Shown piece after piece: positions 26,901 to 38,900 of a stretch of 64,000 nucleotides of DNA (position 1 is the stretch's first letter; each line of letters starts with the position of its first letter). Location: assembly GCA_019925095.2 (NCBI GenBank), contig CM034392.1, positions 13,287,887 to 13,351,886 on the forward strand, given 5' to 3'. Under the pieces are notes generated by a model, which ran no database searches, was not told the origin of the DNA, and worked only from the letters and a program-made list of their open reading frames with translations. Position numbers and translations under genes: made by a program. The stretch comes from Dendrolimus kikuchii (taxonomy: Eukaryota; Arthropoda; Insecta; Lepidoptera; Lasiocampidae).

Positions 26901-29900
26901 TTTTTTTTATAATTATCTGTAAAATTGACTACGGTTGTGTTTTAATTATTAATGAGAAGTTTATTTTACAGATAAACTTTAAATTATACATATGTCGTCT
27001 AATTGTAATTATATGTAAATATTCATAATTACAAATAGATGACACATGTATTTACAACTATCACTTATTTGTTCTTGTGCAAATAAGTAGACATAAACTT
27101 ACTGTTTTCTACGTCCAACCATATATCGTGTGGTTTGATGACAAGGCGAGTGCTGTCGAGAACAGCGAAAGCGTATACAATATGTGTGCAGAGCGATGGG
27201 TCGATGTTGCTTGGTGTGAACTTGCCTGGCCCCGGTCTAAAATATGGTTTACCAAGCACATAAGCGTGATATAATACAAAATTGAAGTGTAAAAAACTTA
27301 CGTAGCATTTCTCATTTTGTACATTTCATAGTACCTACTTTGAAAATAACGTAAATATCTGAGAGTCACTTAAATTGCCACATGTGTAATTTAGAAACAG
27401 TAACAAACTATATAGAAATAACTTGTTTACCTGTACCATGCCCAGTTTGTATAATAGCAGACAACTTTGTATTGTTCTTCCTCATCAGCCATTGGTTTGC
27501 TCGAGGTCATCGGCTTTTTCGTCGTCTGAACTATAGAATTCATTTCGGAAGTCTGAACCACTGGTCTATGGGGAGGCCTAGTTGGTCTCACTTGAATATC
27601 GTCCGAATCGTCAATTGAATTTCCAGGTTCATTCAACGGTCCATAAGAAATTTTTTCTTCTTCAATTTTTGGATTGAGTAGACCGTCTTTTATTGTATTC
27701 ATTAACGGGTGCTTTCCTTGACCACATCTAAAAACCCATTTATTATCAGAAAATCCACGAGTTTATAACAAAATTTTCAAATTCTAAAGTTTGTAATTAA
27801 TCTTTATATGATTAAGGGCCGATTTTTCAATCACCAGATAAGAGTTATTCATAGAATAATAAAGCATAACGTGGAAAAATTAAAAACGTCAATTGCATGA
27901 ACAGTTGAGTGGGCTGGAATTATCTTAGGTTATAATTTATTCGACTGATAACTTTTAACTGATGATTGAACAATCGGTTTTAAATCAGTCAATTATAGTC
28001 TAGTCAAATAATGTCTGAAATCAAAATTTTCACTCAACTTTGTATTTTTGGTATAATGTAGTTTTAATGATACAAAAACATGTTTAAAAAAAAATCAACG
28101 TATTGTTAATAAATAATAATATTGGTTGATAATTGTGTATATCACAAAGTAAGAAAGAATAACCTACTTCATTTGAATGAACATACCATAAAATAGAGAG
28201 AGTAAGAGAATTATGATTCTCCGATAATGCCTTCTCACTCTTACTCCGACATCGTAATGTCAGAGATTGCGCACACTCATCGTCGAGTATCCATATGAGT
28301 AAGCAAGTACGCAATAGTCCTCTATTTTTAACTGCACTTAATACAAAGGTGTGTTTGAATTTTTTTATACCTGTATAAATTCACACCTACTGAAATATAC
28401 CAGGTATATTTTTATTTTCAATTGGTAAAATTTAGCACATTTTACGAGGAATATGGCAAAAAACTGATTCATTAGCTTTTAGCTCTCAAATTTTAATTTG
28501 AAAATGTCAAATTGTTATATTTTTTTAACAATAACAGAACGAAATTTATATATCTAGAATTTAAGATTAGATTTTTAAGCAATTAAAAAAATCACTTATT
28601 TTTCTATTACCTACGATTTATTTTAAATTTACGTTCATTCCTTAAACTTAAAACCTCCCTCCCTAACACGGTTAATTTTGACGAGAGAAAAAAGGTACGG
28701 AATTTGTTTTATATAAAATTGAACTTTTTTGTCTTACTTTTATTGTTTTCGAGTAAACGCAGACACTTAAAAAAAAATTGCTACCGTTGCCTGGGGTTGC
28801 AGACACGAAAACCTTTACACATTGTTTGAGTGAAAATTTTTGATTGTAGACCTTATTTGACTGGACTATTAATTAAGTAGGACGTCGTTTTCAGAATTCC
28901 GACAGGGTTGCAATTTTACTGATTTAATTTTAAAAGTTGCAAAATTAACACAAGTCTCAAATACAAATAAGCATTCTTGTTGTAATACGAACATAGTAAT
29001 AGTAGTAAGCATAGCTGGGCATTAACTCGTTAATCCGTTAATCGTTAATTAACGAAGTTAACATTTCAAGTAACGTTTTAACTTTTAAGTTAACTTAAAA
29101 ATATGTTAATGGACTCTATAACTTACGTTAATTTTCCCTAAGTCCGTTAATCGGTAATCCAGCACAATCACAATCTGTTTATTAAATATAATACTGCTAT
29201 ACCCTCAAACGCTGCAGTTGAACGTTTTTTCTCCACGGGCAAGGATATACTACAGCCGAAACGAGCCTCGCTTTCAGACATATTAATGTTCATAAAGGGG
29301 AATATTCATATTATGCTAGATGACTAAATTGACAGATAAATTGGACGGGTTAGTATCGTTTCGTCTAAGATGTAAGTGATCTATGTAGCATACATACATA
29401 CATACATACATAACTTCACGCCAGTTCCCTTGCGGGGTAGGCACGAACAACAGAGCGCCATTTAGGCCCATTCTTACACACCTCACTTGCTTCTTTGACA
29501 TTCATAACTCTTGTCATGCACACTCGTCTGTTCTTAAGACTCTATGTAGTATTAATCTATGTAGCAATTCGTCTAAATAGCAATTGGTCATTATATTACT
29601 GTCAAATCGTCTTAAAATTAGTTCGTCTAATTAGTGTTTCGTCCAGAACGCAACTAGTCTATCTGATTAAAATAAATTCTAAACCTTAATCCAAATGAAT
29701 GAAAAACCATTGTTTGCCAACATGCCTATATTAAACACTCTAATAATTATACCCGCCTTTTTTTTTGTTTCTAACCTGTTAACTTCCAGAACCAACAGTT
29801 TTTATAAGAAGATGGAATTTTTATCACGTGTTAACGGATTAACTATTAACGTTAACTTGCGTTAAATTTTCTGAAATGTAACGCTTTAATTTCTAACGAA

Positions 29901-32900
29901 GTTAACTTTTTCAGTTACGGATTAGCGATTAACGAAGTTAACTATTTGATTAATAGTGCCCAGCTATGGTAGCAAGAAAGTACTCATTCCTTAAATTTTG
30001 TTTACCTGTCTCTGAAATCATCAAGGTCAAGCGCCCAAACCATACCACCAGCAAGATTTAAAGACTTTATAAAATTAACTTTGCGTTTCAGAATATCAAT
30101 GTCATCAAATGAGACCCACTGATCTCCTTTATAGGCATAGGGACCCATTCGCTGTTGAGGATCTTTGACAACTTTCCAGCCATTGTATTTGATTCGGTCA
30201 CAAATCTAAGAATAACAAATGTTAACCATTTAACAAACGCGAAGTATATTAATTTCATTGTAATGGATAAATTTATCAAGATGATTACCTCGTAATATGC
30301 TAAGAAACCTTTGGCTCGCGTATATTCGCCTTCTTCTCCACCTGCAGATGCTGGCGTGTTCAGACCTTGAGATTGTCTACCGTCAGTCGTAAATGTCTGA
30401 CCATAGAGTGGCATACCCATTACTAATTTAGATGCAGGAGCACCTTTCTTCATCCAATAGTGCATTGTGTAATTCTGGATTAGAGAAAATTATATTGTAA
30501 TACCTCTAACTGACATATGTACTTAATAGTGTATGTGATAAATATATTTAGTTAATACGTGTTAACACCAGAAATACTTACGGCATTAAAATATGTTGTA
30601 CCATCTTCTGGATGATAATATAACGGGGCAACATGTCCAGTCTGTTTGTCCCACTGTCCATGATAGTCATACGTCATTACAGCTATCCAATCCAAATGTC
30701 TGGCAAGTACCGGTACATCATAACCCAAGTCTATTACTTTCTTATTGGGTGATACAGCTGAACTCAAAAGTAGTCCTTTGGGTTTTAGTACAGCGGATAA
30801 TTCACGAACGAGGTCAGCGAACGCTTCTTTATCTGAATCTGGTCCTTTTGAACAATCAACCTAAAAATAATAAATTCGTTTAAAAATTTATTCATTTTCA
30901 ATGGTTTAATACATACCTATTCAAGTAACTGGGTATATTAAACTAGATCCTATTGTCTTTTTGTGATATTTATCATAGCATTATATCACTGTATAGCAGT
31001 AGCTGACAAACGCCTAAAATAATTTCTGTGTATTTTTTAATCTGATGATGATCGTCAGATCTCATATTTGTTTTATCACCAAGAGTTATGTAAAACAATT
31101 TTGAGAGTTGTACATATTTAACTATTAATTAATTTGAAATATGACGAATTTGAGGATCATTGTGATATATTTACCTGCCAACACTTAGGGTATTCCCAAT
31201 CAAGATCTAAGCCATCAAAACCATATTTTTCTAAGAACGAGACAATATGAGTGACAAATCTGGCTCTGGCTGCGGGATCATTCACTAGTTTCGAATATTT
31301 GTCGCCTGCCGAATCATTCCATCCGCCAATAGCTAACGATACTTTGATGCCGTACCTCTTATACTCTACCACACGCTCGTAGAATCCTGTGAAAAAAGTG
31401 AGCAAGACTTAAAGGTTTACCCTGCATTCTACCAAAGTTAATTATCACGTCACGACGTCACATTTCAAAATCTAATATATTTAAGCTTTAAAACACAAAA
31501 TTTGAACTATTAACGAAAAACTTCAAACTATTTCCAACTCTGTATGAGCATTGTGTTAAAATGATTAAAAATAATTGAATTGGAAATAAAACTAATTACG
31601 GGACTGCTGTTTTAATTTAATAATTTCTTAATGTAAATTTGCAAACTATGTCATGTCACACTAGGGACGGAGGAATCTCATGAATGTGACCAGCTGTGAC
31701 AAGGACGGAGAAGGGGTCAAAAATCATGTAATTCGTATGACGTAGTTTTGAATAGCCCCTAACTAAAAACTTACTGTTATCATAATCTGCCCAAGTGTCG
31801 TGAGCTGTGACGAGGCCGTCAGTGCCAAGCACTGCAAATCCGTATACGATGTGAGTGCAGAGTGTAGGGTCTATATCTTCTGGACTAAATTTGCCGATTC
31901 CAGGACGATACCACGACCAATTGGTATAGTAACATACAAGCTTGTAATTTGCTGTAAAAATATTTCAAACATTTTACTTACAACAATGACTGTCCTAAGA
32001 GACACACGAAGCAAATTGGAAAATATATCGTAAAAATTTAAATTTAATTCGCGTCTGCGCATTTTCTAACAAAGAAAAATTCATTTGTATCGTACAAAAG
32101 CGAACAAAACTAAGTTTATTGCTATTTTTAAGCAATAAACTTACAGTTTTGTTTGATTTGTGGCCAAAAAGCGAACAAAACTGTTCGCTGTGAGCGACAC
32201 TAAGCATGACACAACAGACTACAAAAATAAAACTATTAAGATGTATGAAGCTTGGCACGAATCGTCGCGTTGGCGCCAACCTCCGAAGCTAAACCCAAGA
32301 TCGTGCCCGAGTCGTTACAGTGCGTTCAAGCAGGATTTCACCACAAAATAAGCACTTGCGCATCGTAAATCTGGCTGCATATGGAGTACTGTCCAAACCT
32401 ATGGGCCGGGGTATCCGCGTACGAGATTGATTCGCCTGGTTCCATTCGGCGTCGTCCCGGTCATATTATCGAGGATCCCATACCAACAGATCGCGTACAA
32501 TTGGTTAGTTTTCGGAGAAACAGTAGCTCCCTGTCTGTTCTACTATCAGTACAATGGATTCCTCGCTAAATGTTAAGTTTATCCCGTGTACAATAACACG
32601 ACTTGGAGGGACCGTCCTTCGAGCCCTTTCCCTTTAGACTACGGCATGGGGGTCGGTCATTTAAGAAATGGCTACATAAAGTTTTTTCCAGACCAGTAAA
32701 GCATGGCAACGTTCCTCGTGTTTCAAAGGTCCACACGTTCAAGGGCAACGATAACCTTTTCCATCTGGTGGGTCATTGTCTGCTTTAGACAATAAAAAAA
32801 ACTTACATTTTAATAGATCAGGTCTCGAGGAAATTTCTGGTTGAGTCCCAGACGGTCCAGAAGCGTTTGGTATTGAGGGTATTAGTTCCGGTTCATGTGG

Positions 32901-35900
32901 GAATGGCTCGTCATTCTCAGGTGGTTTGGGTTCGACTTGAACCGGCCGAAAAGTTGAACTGGTAGTTGTGGTAGACGTGGTTGTGACGGATTGAGATGTG
33001 CATTTCGCGTTTTTTGGCCAATCACATATTTGCCTTTCCTGTTAAAAGAACATTATAAGTAAATAATAAAAATATGGTTATGCGCGCTAATCTTAGTTTT
33101 GATGATAAATTGTAAACTTTTTGTTATTCATTATAACAAAAAGTTTACAATAAAATTAAAATTGCATGTAATAAAAAATTGAGATACTTTAAAGTGATAA
33201 TATGAATAAATTTAATATTGAAATTATGTTATGGTTGTACTTTCATATTATAAGCCGTAAATGTTTGTTTGGTAGGTATCTCTTTTTAAATTAAAATACA
33301 TTTTCCTATAACAAATACCTGATTCCAATGTAAGCCGGGGCTGCAAGAAAACTCCTCAAATTTGCCAAATAAACAATGCTGATATCGTGTACAGTCAGAT
33401 GGGAACGGAGCGTATTGGCCATTATCACAGAACGCTGAAATATAAACAAATATTTCTAAAACGCATTAGAGACATTTTGGAGATCAATTTCGGGGATAAA
33501 AATATACATTTACATATCACCGCTAACAAAAGTATATACATCTTCTAGCGTCAAATTCCGGCTTGCATAAAAGTGACTGCTTCAGAACCCAGGGCCACCT
33601 TTCTTACTTTTTCTCCTCCGCTTCATACACTTTTCGACACATCTTATTTCATAGATCCACCATTTAAAAAGCACATATATAAGTCGTGCGCAGAAGGTTT
33701 GCTGATGGTCGCGCCTCCCGCTTCCTACGACTGGGACCGTAGCTTGTCTAACTAAGTACTAAGTAGTAGTAGTACTAAGAACTAGACGTTAAGACGACCG
33801 CGGATCGCGACTGTAGGAAGCGGGAGGGGTTAACATTGGCAAACCTGCGCAGGACTTATATATCAAACTTCATGATAATCGATCGATTTGTTCATCTTTA
33901 CTTAATTTATTAGCAACTAAATTTCGAATCAGTAACATCCGAAAATTATATTTCCGTGATAAAACGTAAGCATCTAATGTTCATTCTTTTAGCTGAAAGT
34001 TAGGTATGTATATACTTAGTCTGGCCATAAATACTATTACAATTAAGAAGAAACAAAATATTACATTTGAATTTGGAATCTGTCATTTTTATATGATTGT
34101 TCATTGTGTTTTCTCATTTTGGCGCCAATACATTGTACAATATTTTTCGATATTAAAATGGAGTGGGCGACAAAGAGAACCGAATTGCTATGATTGCATT
34201 ACACAAAGTAGGTATGGAGCCAAATGTAATTTTTAAAACTCTCCATACGCTCGGTATTAGTCAAATGTTTGTGTACCGGGCTATTAATAGGTACAATGAG
34301 ACCTCCTCTGTGTGTGACAGAAAAAGATCTGGCCGTCCACGTAGTGTTCGTACGAAAAAGGTGTTTTTTTTTATTGCAGGAGATCAGCAGACAGACAGAC
34401 GGCCCACTTGATGGAAAGCGGTTACCATCACCTATGGACATTTGCAACACCAAAGTTGCTACAAATGCGCTGCTGCTCTCTTAAGGGAGACTGGAACCTG
34501 GTCACTAATGCCGGAACACAACTCAAGGTTGTTATGGCGACATACTTTAGACTAGGGGTGGTAGCCATGCAGTCGGGTAAATGCCCTACCACCTGGCTGT
34601 GGGTTGTTAAGTTGCCTCTTACGACAGACCGCCCGGCCGCAGGAAATTGTATTCTTTCTTCGTTCCTGCACGGATAAAGCAGTAAGGGAAAGATTTCGAA
34701 GAAATCCTGTCCGAAAGCAAAAAAAATTATCTTGGGAGATGAAGATATCACCTAGAACCATGTCGCGTATTTCAAAAGATGACTTAGGACTTGCAGCCTA
34801 TAACAGACGCACTGGTCATTTCGTAACTCATAATTTAAATAAGAATAGGGTGGTAAAATCGAAACAACTACTGAAGCGGTACGCAAACGGAGGTCACAGA
34901 AAAATTATGTTTACAGATGAGAAATTTTTTACAATTGAGCAACATTTTAACAGAAAAAATGACCGTATTCATGCTCAAAGCTCTAAAGAAGCTTCTCAAT
35001 TAGTCGACAGAGTGCAATGTGGGCATTGTCCGTCTTCAGTGATGGTTTGGTGGAGTGTTAGCTATGAAGGAGTGACTGAGCCATATTTTTGTGAAAAAGG
35101 TATCAAAACATCGGCACAAGTGTATCAAGATACCATTCTTAAGAAGGTAGTTAAGCCCCTTAACAACACCATGTTCTATAACCAAGAATGGTCCTTCCAG
35201 CAAGACACGGCGCCGGGTCACAAAGCTCGGTCCACGCAGTCTTGGTTGGAAACGAACGTTTCGGACTTCATCAGAGCTGAAGACTGGCCGTCGTTTAGTC
35301 CCGATCTTAATCCGCTTGATTATGATTTATGGTCAGTTTTAGAGAGTACAGCTTGCTCTAAACGCCATGATAATTTGAACTCCCTAAAACAATCCATGCG
35401 ATTGGCAGTGAAGAATTTTCCCATGGAAAGAGTGCGTGCTTCTATTGATAACTGACCTCAACGTTTAAAGGACTGTATTGCAGCCAATGGAGACCACTTC
35501 GAATAAGCTTCTTATATTTGAAATTGTTTTATATTTATGTATCAAACTAACACACTGTAAGATTTATAAATGTTATTTGCAATAGAAAAAAAATTTCTTT
35601 GTTACAATATTTATGGCAAGACTAGGTAGGTATATACTTATCAAATTTTTCATTCCCAAAACTGCAAAAAAGATAAAAAAAGTCGAAGACACTTTATATA
35701 CTTTATGTACAGATGCCAAATACATAATATATTACATAATGCTTTTATTCCTTCAATATACTTACATCAGTAGTACTTTGTGGTTATTTCAACACTTACT
35801 TGGTTTATGTTCTTGACTTAATTGTATAATAGTAGAGGCAGAGTTGGCCGTGTCAATGACTGCAGCAGGAACTCCTTGCCGTCTATCTGTGCAGGACTTT

Positions 35901-38900
35901 GAACTGGGGAAGTCGCATTGAGACCTATCTGGACGCCAAACGAGGCCTGGTGCACAACTTTGAGTTATAAGCATGCCGTTTACGCATACATAGAATTTCT
36001 CGCATTTTGGATGAGCGTGATATGTGCCTGTGTTGCAACCCTACAAATAATAAAATTATTACTTTTTAATACTAATCCAGTTAATTAATATTTTGTCGAT
36101 CCTAAATTTTGGGAGAAGTTGAAAGAAAAGAGAATATTAATCGAGATATATAATAATTAATGACTAGTTTGGCTATTATGCAAACTTAACGTCTCAGACA
36201 AATAATTTTATACGTATTGCAAATTCGAAAACTTCGTAGCTGGATAGATATTATAATTGTGAAAGTATTATAGCATGACAAACAAAAGCAGATACAAAGA
36301 TTGGACAACAGGCAGCGATAGCTTTCAGTTGACTTCGGTTTATAATCGGTAAAGTGGGAGTCACATGGCCGTATGCCGTCTTATACGTTCAAAACTACTT
36401 CAGAAAGGTAGAATATCTCAATTATTATTGTCAGTTTGCACATCAATATTGTTCTAGCATGGTCTACTTCCACGGTTTTAGTATACAGCATGTCGTACTC
36501 TTAAAGATGAAATCTATAATTATAAATGCGAAAGTAATTCTGCCCGTCTGTTACACTTTCACTGGAAAAATACTGGACCGATTTGGCTGATACTCGGTAT
36601 ATATAGTTGTGGTCATATAATTAAGAACGATTTGAAGTTCTAGAAGTTTATTTTATTTAAATCGTGACATACACAGAGATGTGTACCTTCTGAGAAGCAA
36701 CTAGGTATGTTATAAAATAGCCACATTAATAGAGCAACGTGGCTTAGGAATAAAGAATAAAATCGCTAACTATTCTTTTTCACATTTTATTTATTTTACC
36801 AAAGTAACACATTCAAATAGTACTGAAGCTGGACAAATAATTAAGAAGGATTTATTAAACCGCTCGGGAATCGTTTTCTATGACACTCACATTTAAAAAA
36901 TCACAATAATATGTAGCGCGAGAAATTTAAAAAGCAATTTAATACATTTTTAACAAAAAATAATAGTTAATAGCATATCCACGGCTTTTAATTACTGCTT
37001 TACACCGGCGAGGCGTTGCCTCTATTAATTTTTGACATTTCCCAAGAGAAATAGAATTCCATTCTTCTAAAAAAACGTTGTACAGCTCTCTTAAATTCCC
37101 ACACTGTGTATTTGAAACCTTTTTCTTTACTTTTTATCCGTGCAGGATCGGAGAAAGAATATAATTTCCTGCGGCCGGGCGGCCTGTCGTAAGAGGCGAC
37201 CAAACAACCCACAGCCAGGTGGTAGGGCATTTGCCCGACTGGATGGCTACCACCCCTGGTCTAAAGTATGTCGCCATAACAACCTTGAGTTGTGTTTCGG
37301 CATTAGTGACCAGGTTCCAGTCTCCCTTAAGAGAGCAGCAGCGCATTTGTAGCACCTTTGGTGTTGCAAATGTTCATAGGCGATGGTAACCGCTTTCCAT
37401 CAAGTGGGTCGTCTGTCTGTCTGCTGAACTCCTGCAATTACAAAAAAAAAACTTCGAACCACAGATTCTCTATTGGGTTTAGATCTGGGCTGTTAGCTGG
37501 CCAGTTTAAGACAGAAACTGATTGCGCTGTAAGAAATTCCTATACGGTGCGTGCAGTGTGCTTTGGATCATTGTCATGCATTTCTTCCAGTATATTTTTG
37601 TATTGGAACTGATCCATATTACCTTCTATCAACTTTACAGGTCCAACACCATGTCCAGAAAAGCACCCCCAAATTTTCACATTTCCACCACCGTGCTTTA
37701 ATGTAACTTTCGTGTACTTAGGGTTGAATGCTGTATTCGGGGGACGTCGTACATATCGTTTTCCATCAGAACATACTCTGTTATTTTCGTCTCGTCAGAA
37801 AAAAGTACATTTTTCCACTATCGCACAGTCCAGTTTTCATACTTTCTCGCAAATGCAAGCTGGGCTTGCCTGTGGCAAAGTTTCAACATGGGTACCTTTC
37901 TTGCTATCCTACCGTGCAATTTTTCTTCTACCGAACGTCTTCGAATAGTACATGCTGAGATTGCTGAAGGGTTGTTTTCATCAAAATATTCTTTTCTCAG
38001 CTCATTGGACCCTTTAAAAGGATTTTGTTTTGCCATACGAACGATGTTTCGGTCATCTCGAGGAATTGTTTTTCTCTGTTTAGGTACACGTGGAACATTC
38101 GAAGTAGTTTGATACGTAGCAAAATGATTTACAGCGTGGAAAACCATCGTTTTTGAACATTGCAGATGGTCGGCTATATTTTTATTAGACCAATTCTTCC
38201 GGCGAAGTTTTATTATTACTTCCCTTGTAGATTTATCACAGCTTTTATTTTTTTCCCATTGTTTTTCATAAGAAGCAATCCCTTTTAATCTTTTACAGCA
38301 CTAAATGGCGCCAAAATTATACAAACAGTAACAAATCGACTGATTAAATTTGAATAATTAGCGGTCTTAATTACGTGACCAGCCAGTAAATAGGAATACT
38401 ATGTTTAGAAGTAGTGTAAAAAGTTTGTCTATTTATTTTTAGTTAATCATATCAATGAATACAGCGGTAATTTTACGATATCGAGAGAAATAAAAAAATT
38501 GCATGCAATTAGTTGTGCGTCTTAGTTTGAAAAAAATCTTCACTTTAAATCAGCGTTCTTAATTATATGACCACCACTGTATGTAAGTTCAATATAAGGT
38601 TGGACATAGGATATTTTGTGTCCCAGAAAAGGGATAGATTTATTTATGTAATGGTTATCCCAGAAAGTAGGTTTTTTTCTGATGTCATTTTCGTTATTTT
38701 GTTCGTTTTGGCTATTTTGGTCAGTTTGGTCATTTTGGTGATTTCGGTCATTTTAGTCATTTTATTCATTTTGGTCATCTTCGTCATTATTGTAGTTTGC
38801 AGATGATAGACGAGACTTGACACAGGCTTCTGCTTTTTATCGTAAAGATAAAACTAGAACGGGTTGAAATAAGGGATGAGAGTTTGTATGGGAGACCAAT

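Larger units (their letters stand above)
32807..36040 (-). other. Cht10: CBM14-5 and CBM14-6 with acidic/Pro-rich linker of Cht10
   Basis: CBM14-5 is in exon 35800-36040 ([34 protein letters not shown]) and is followed by a serine/threonine-containing spacer. CBM14-6 is split over exons 33319-33434 and 32807-33038 ([29 protein letters not shown] then [10 protein letters not shown]). The second of these exons continues into a Thr-rich and then Pro/Glu-rich linker of about 65 residues that leads to GH18-C. The introns on either side of CBM14-5 hold large transposons. Confidence 0.88.

Noticed and set aside
34408..34677. ORF repeated at 34408-34677 (+), 37134-37355 (-) and 56494-56772 (-) with nearly the same protein
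   Set aside because: The similarity comes from copies of the same ~300-bp repeat. Other copies have stops and there is no sign of protein-level selection.
38690..38800. Array of short, regularly spaced units resembling a CRISPR-like repeat
   Set aside because: The units are ~9 nt and directly adjacent with no unique spacers; the array is a minisatellite inside a Helitron in a eukaryotic genome.
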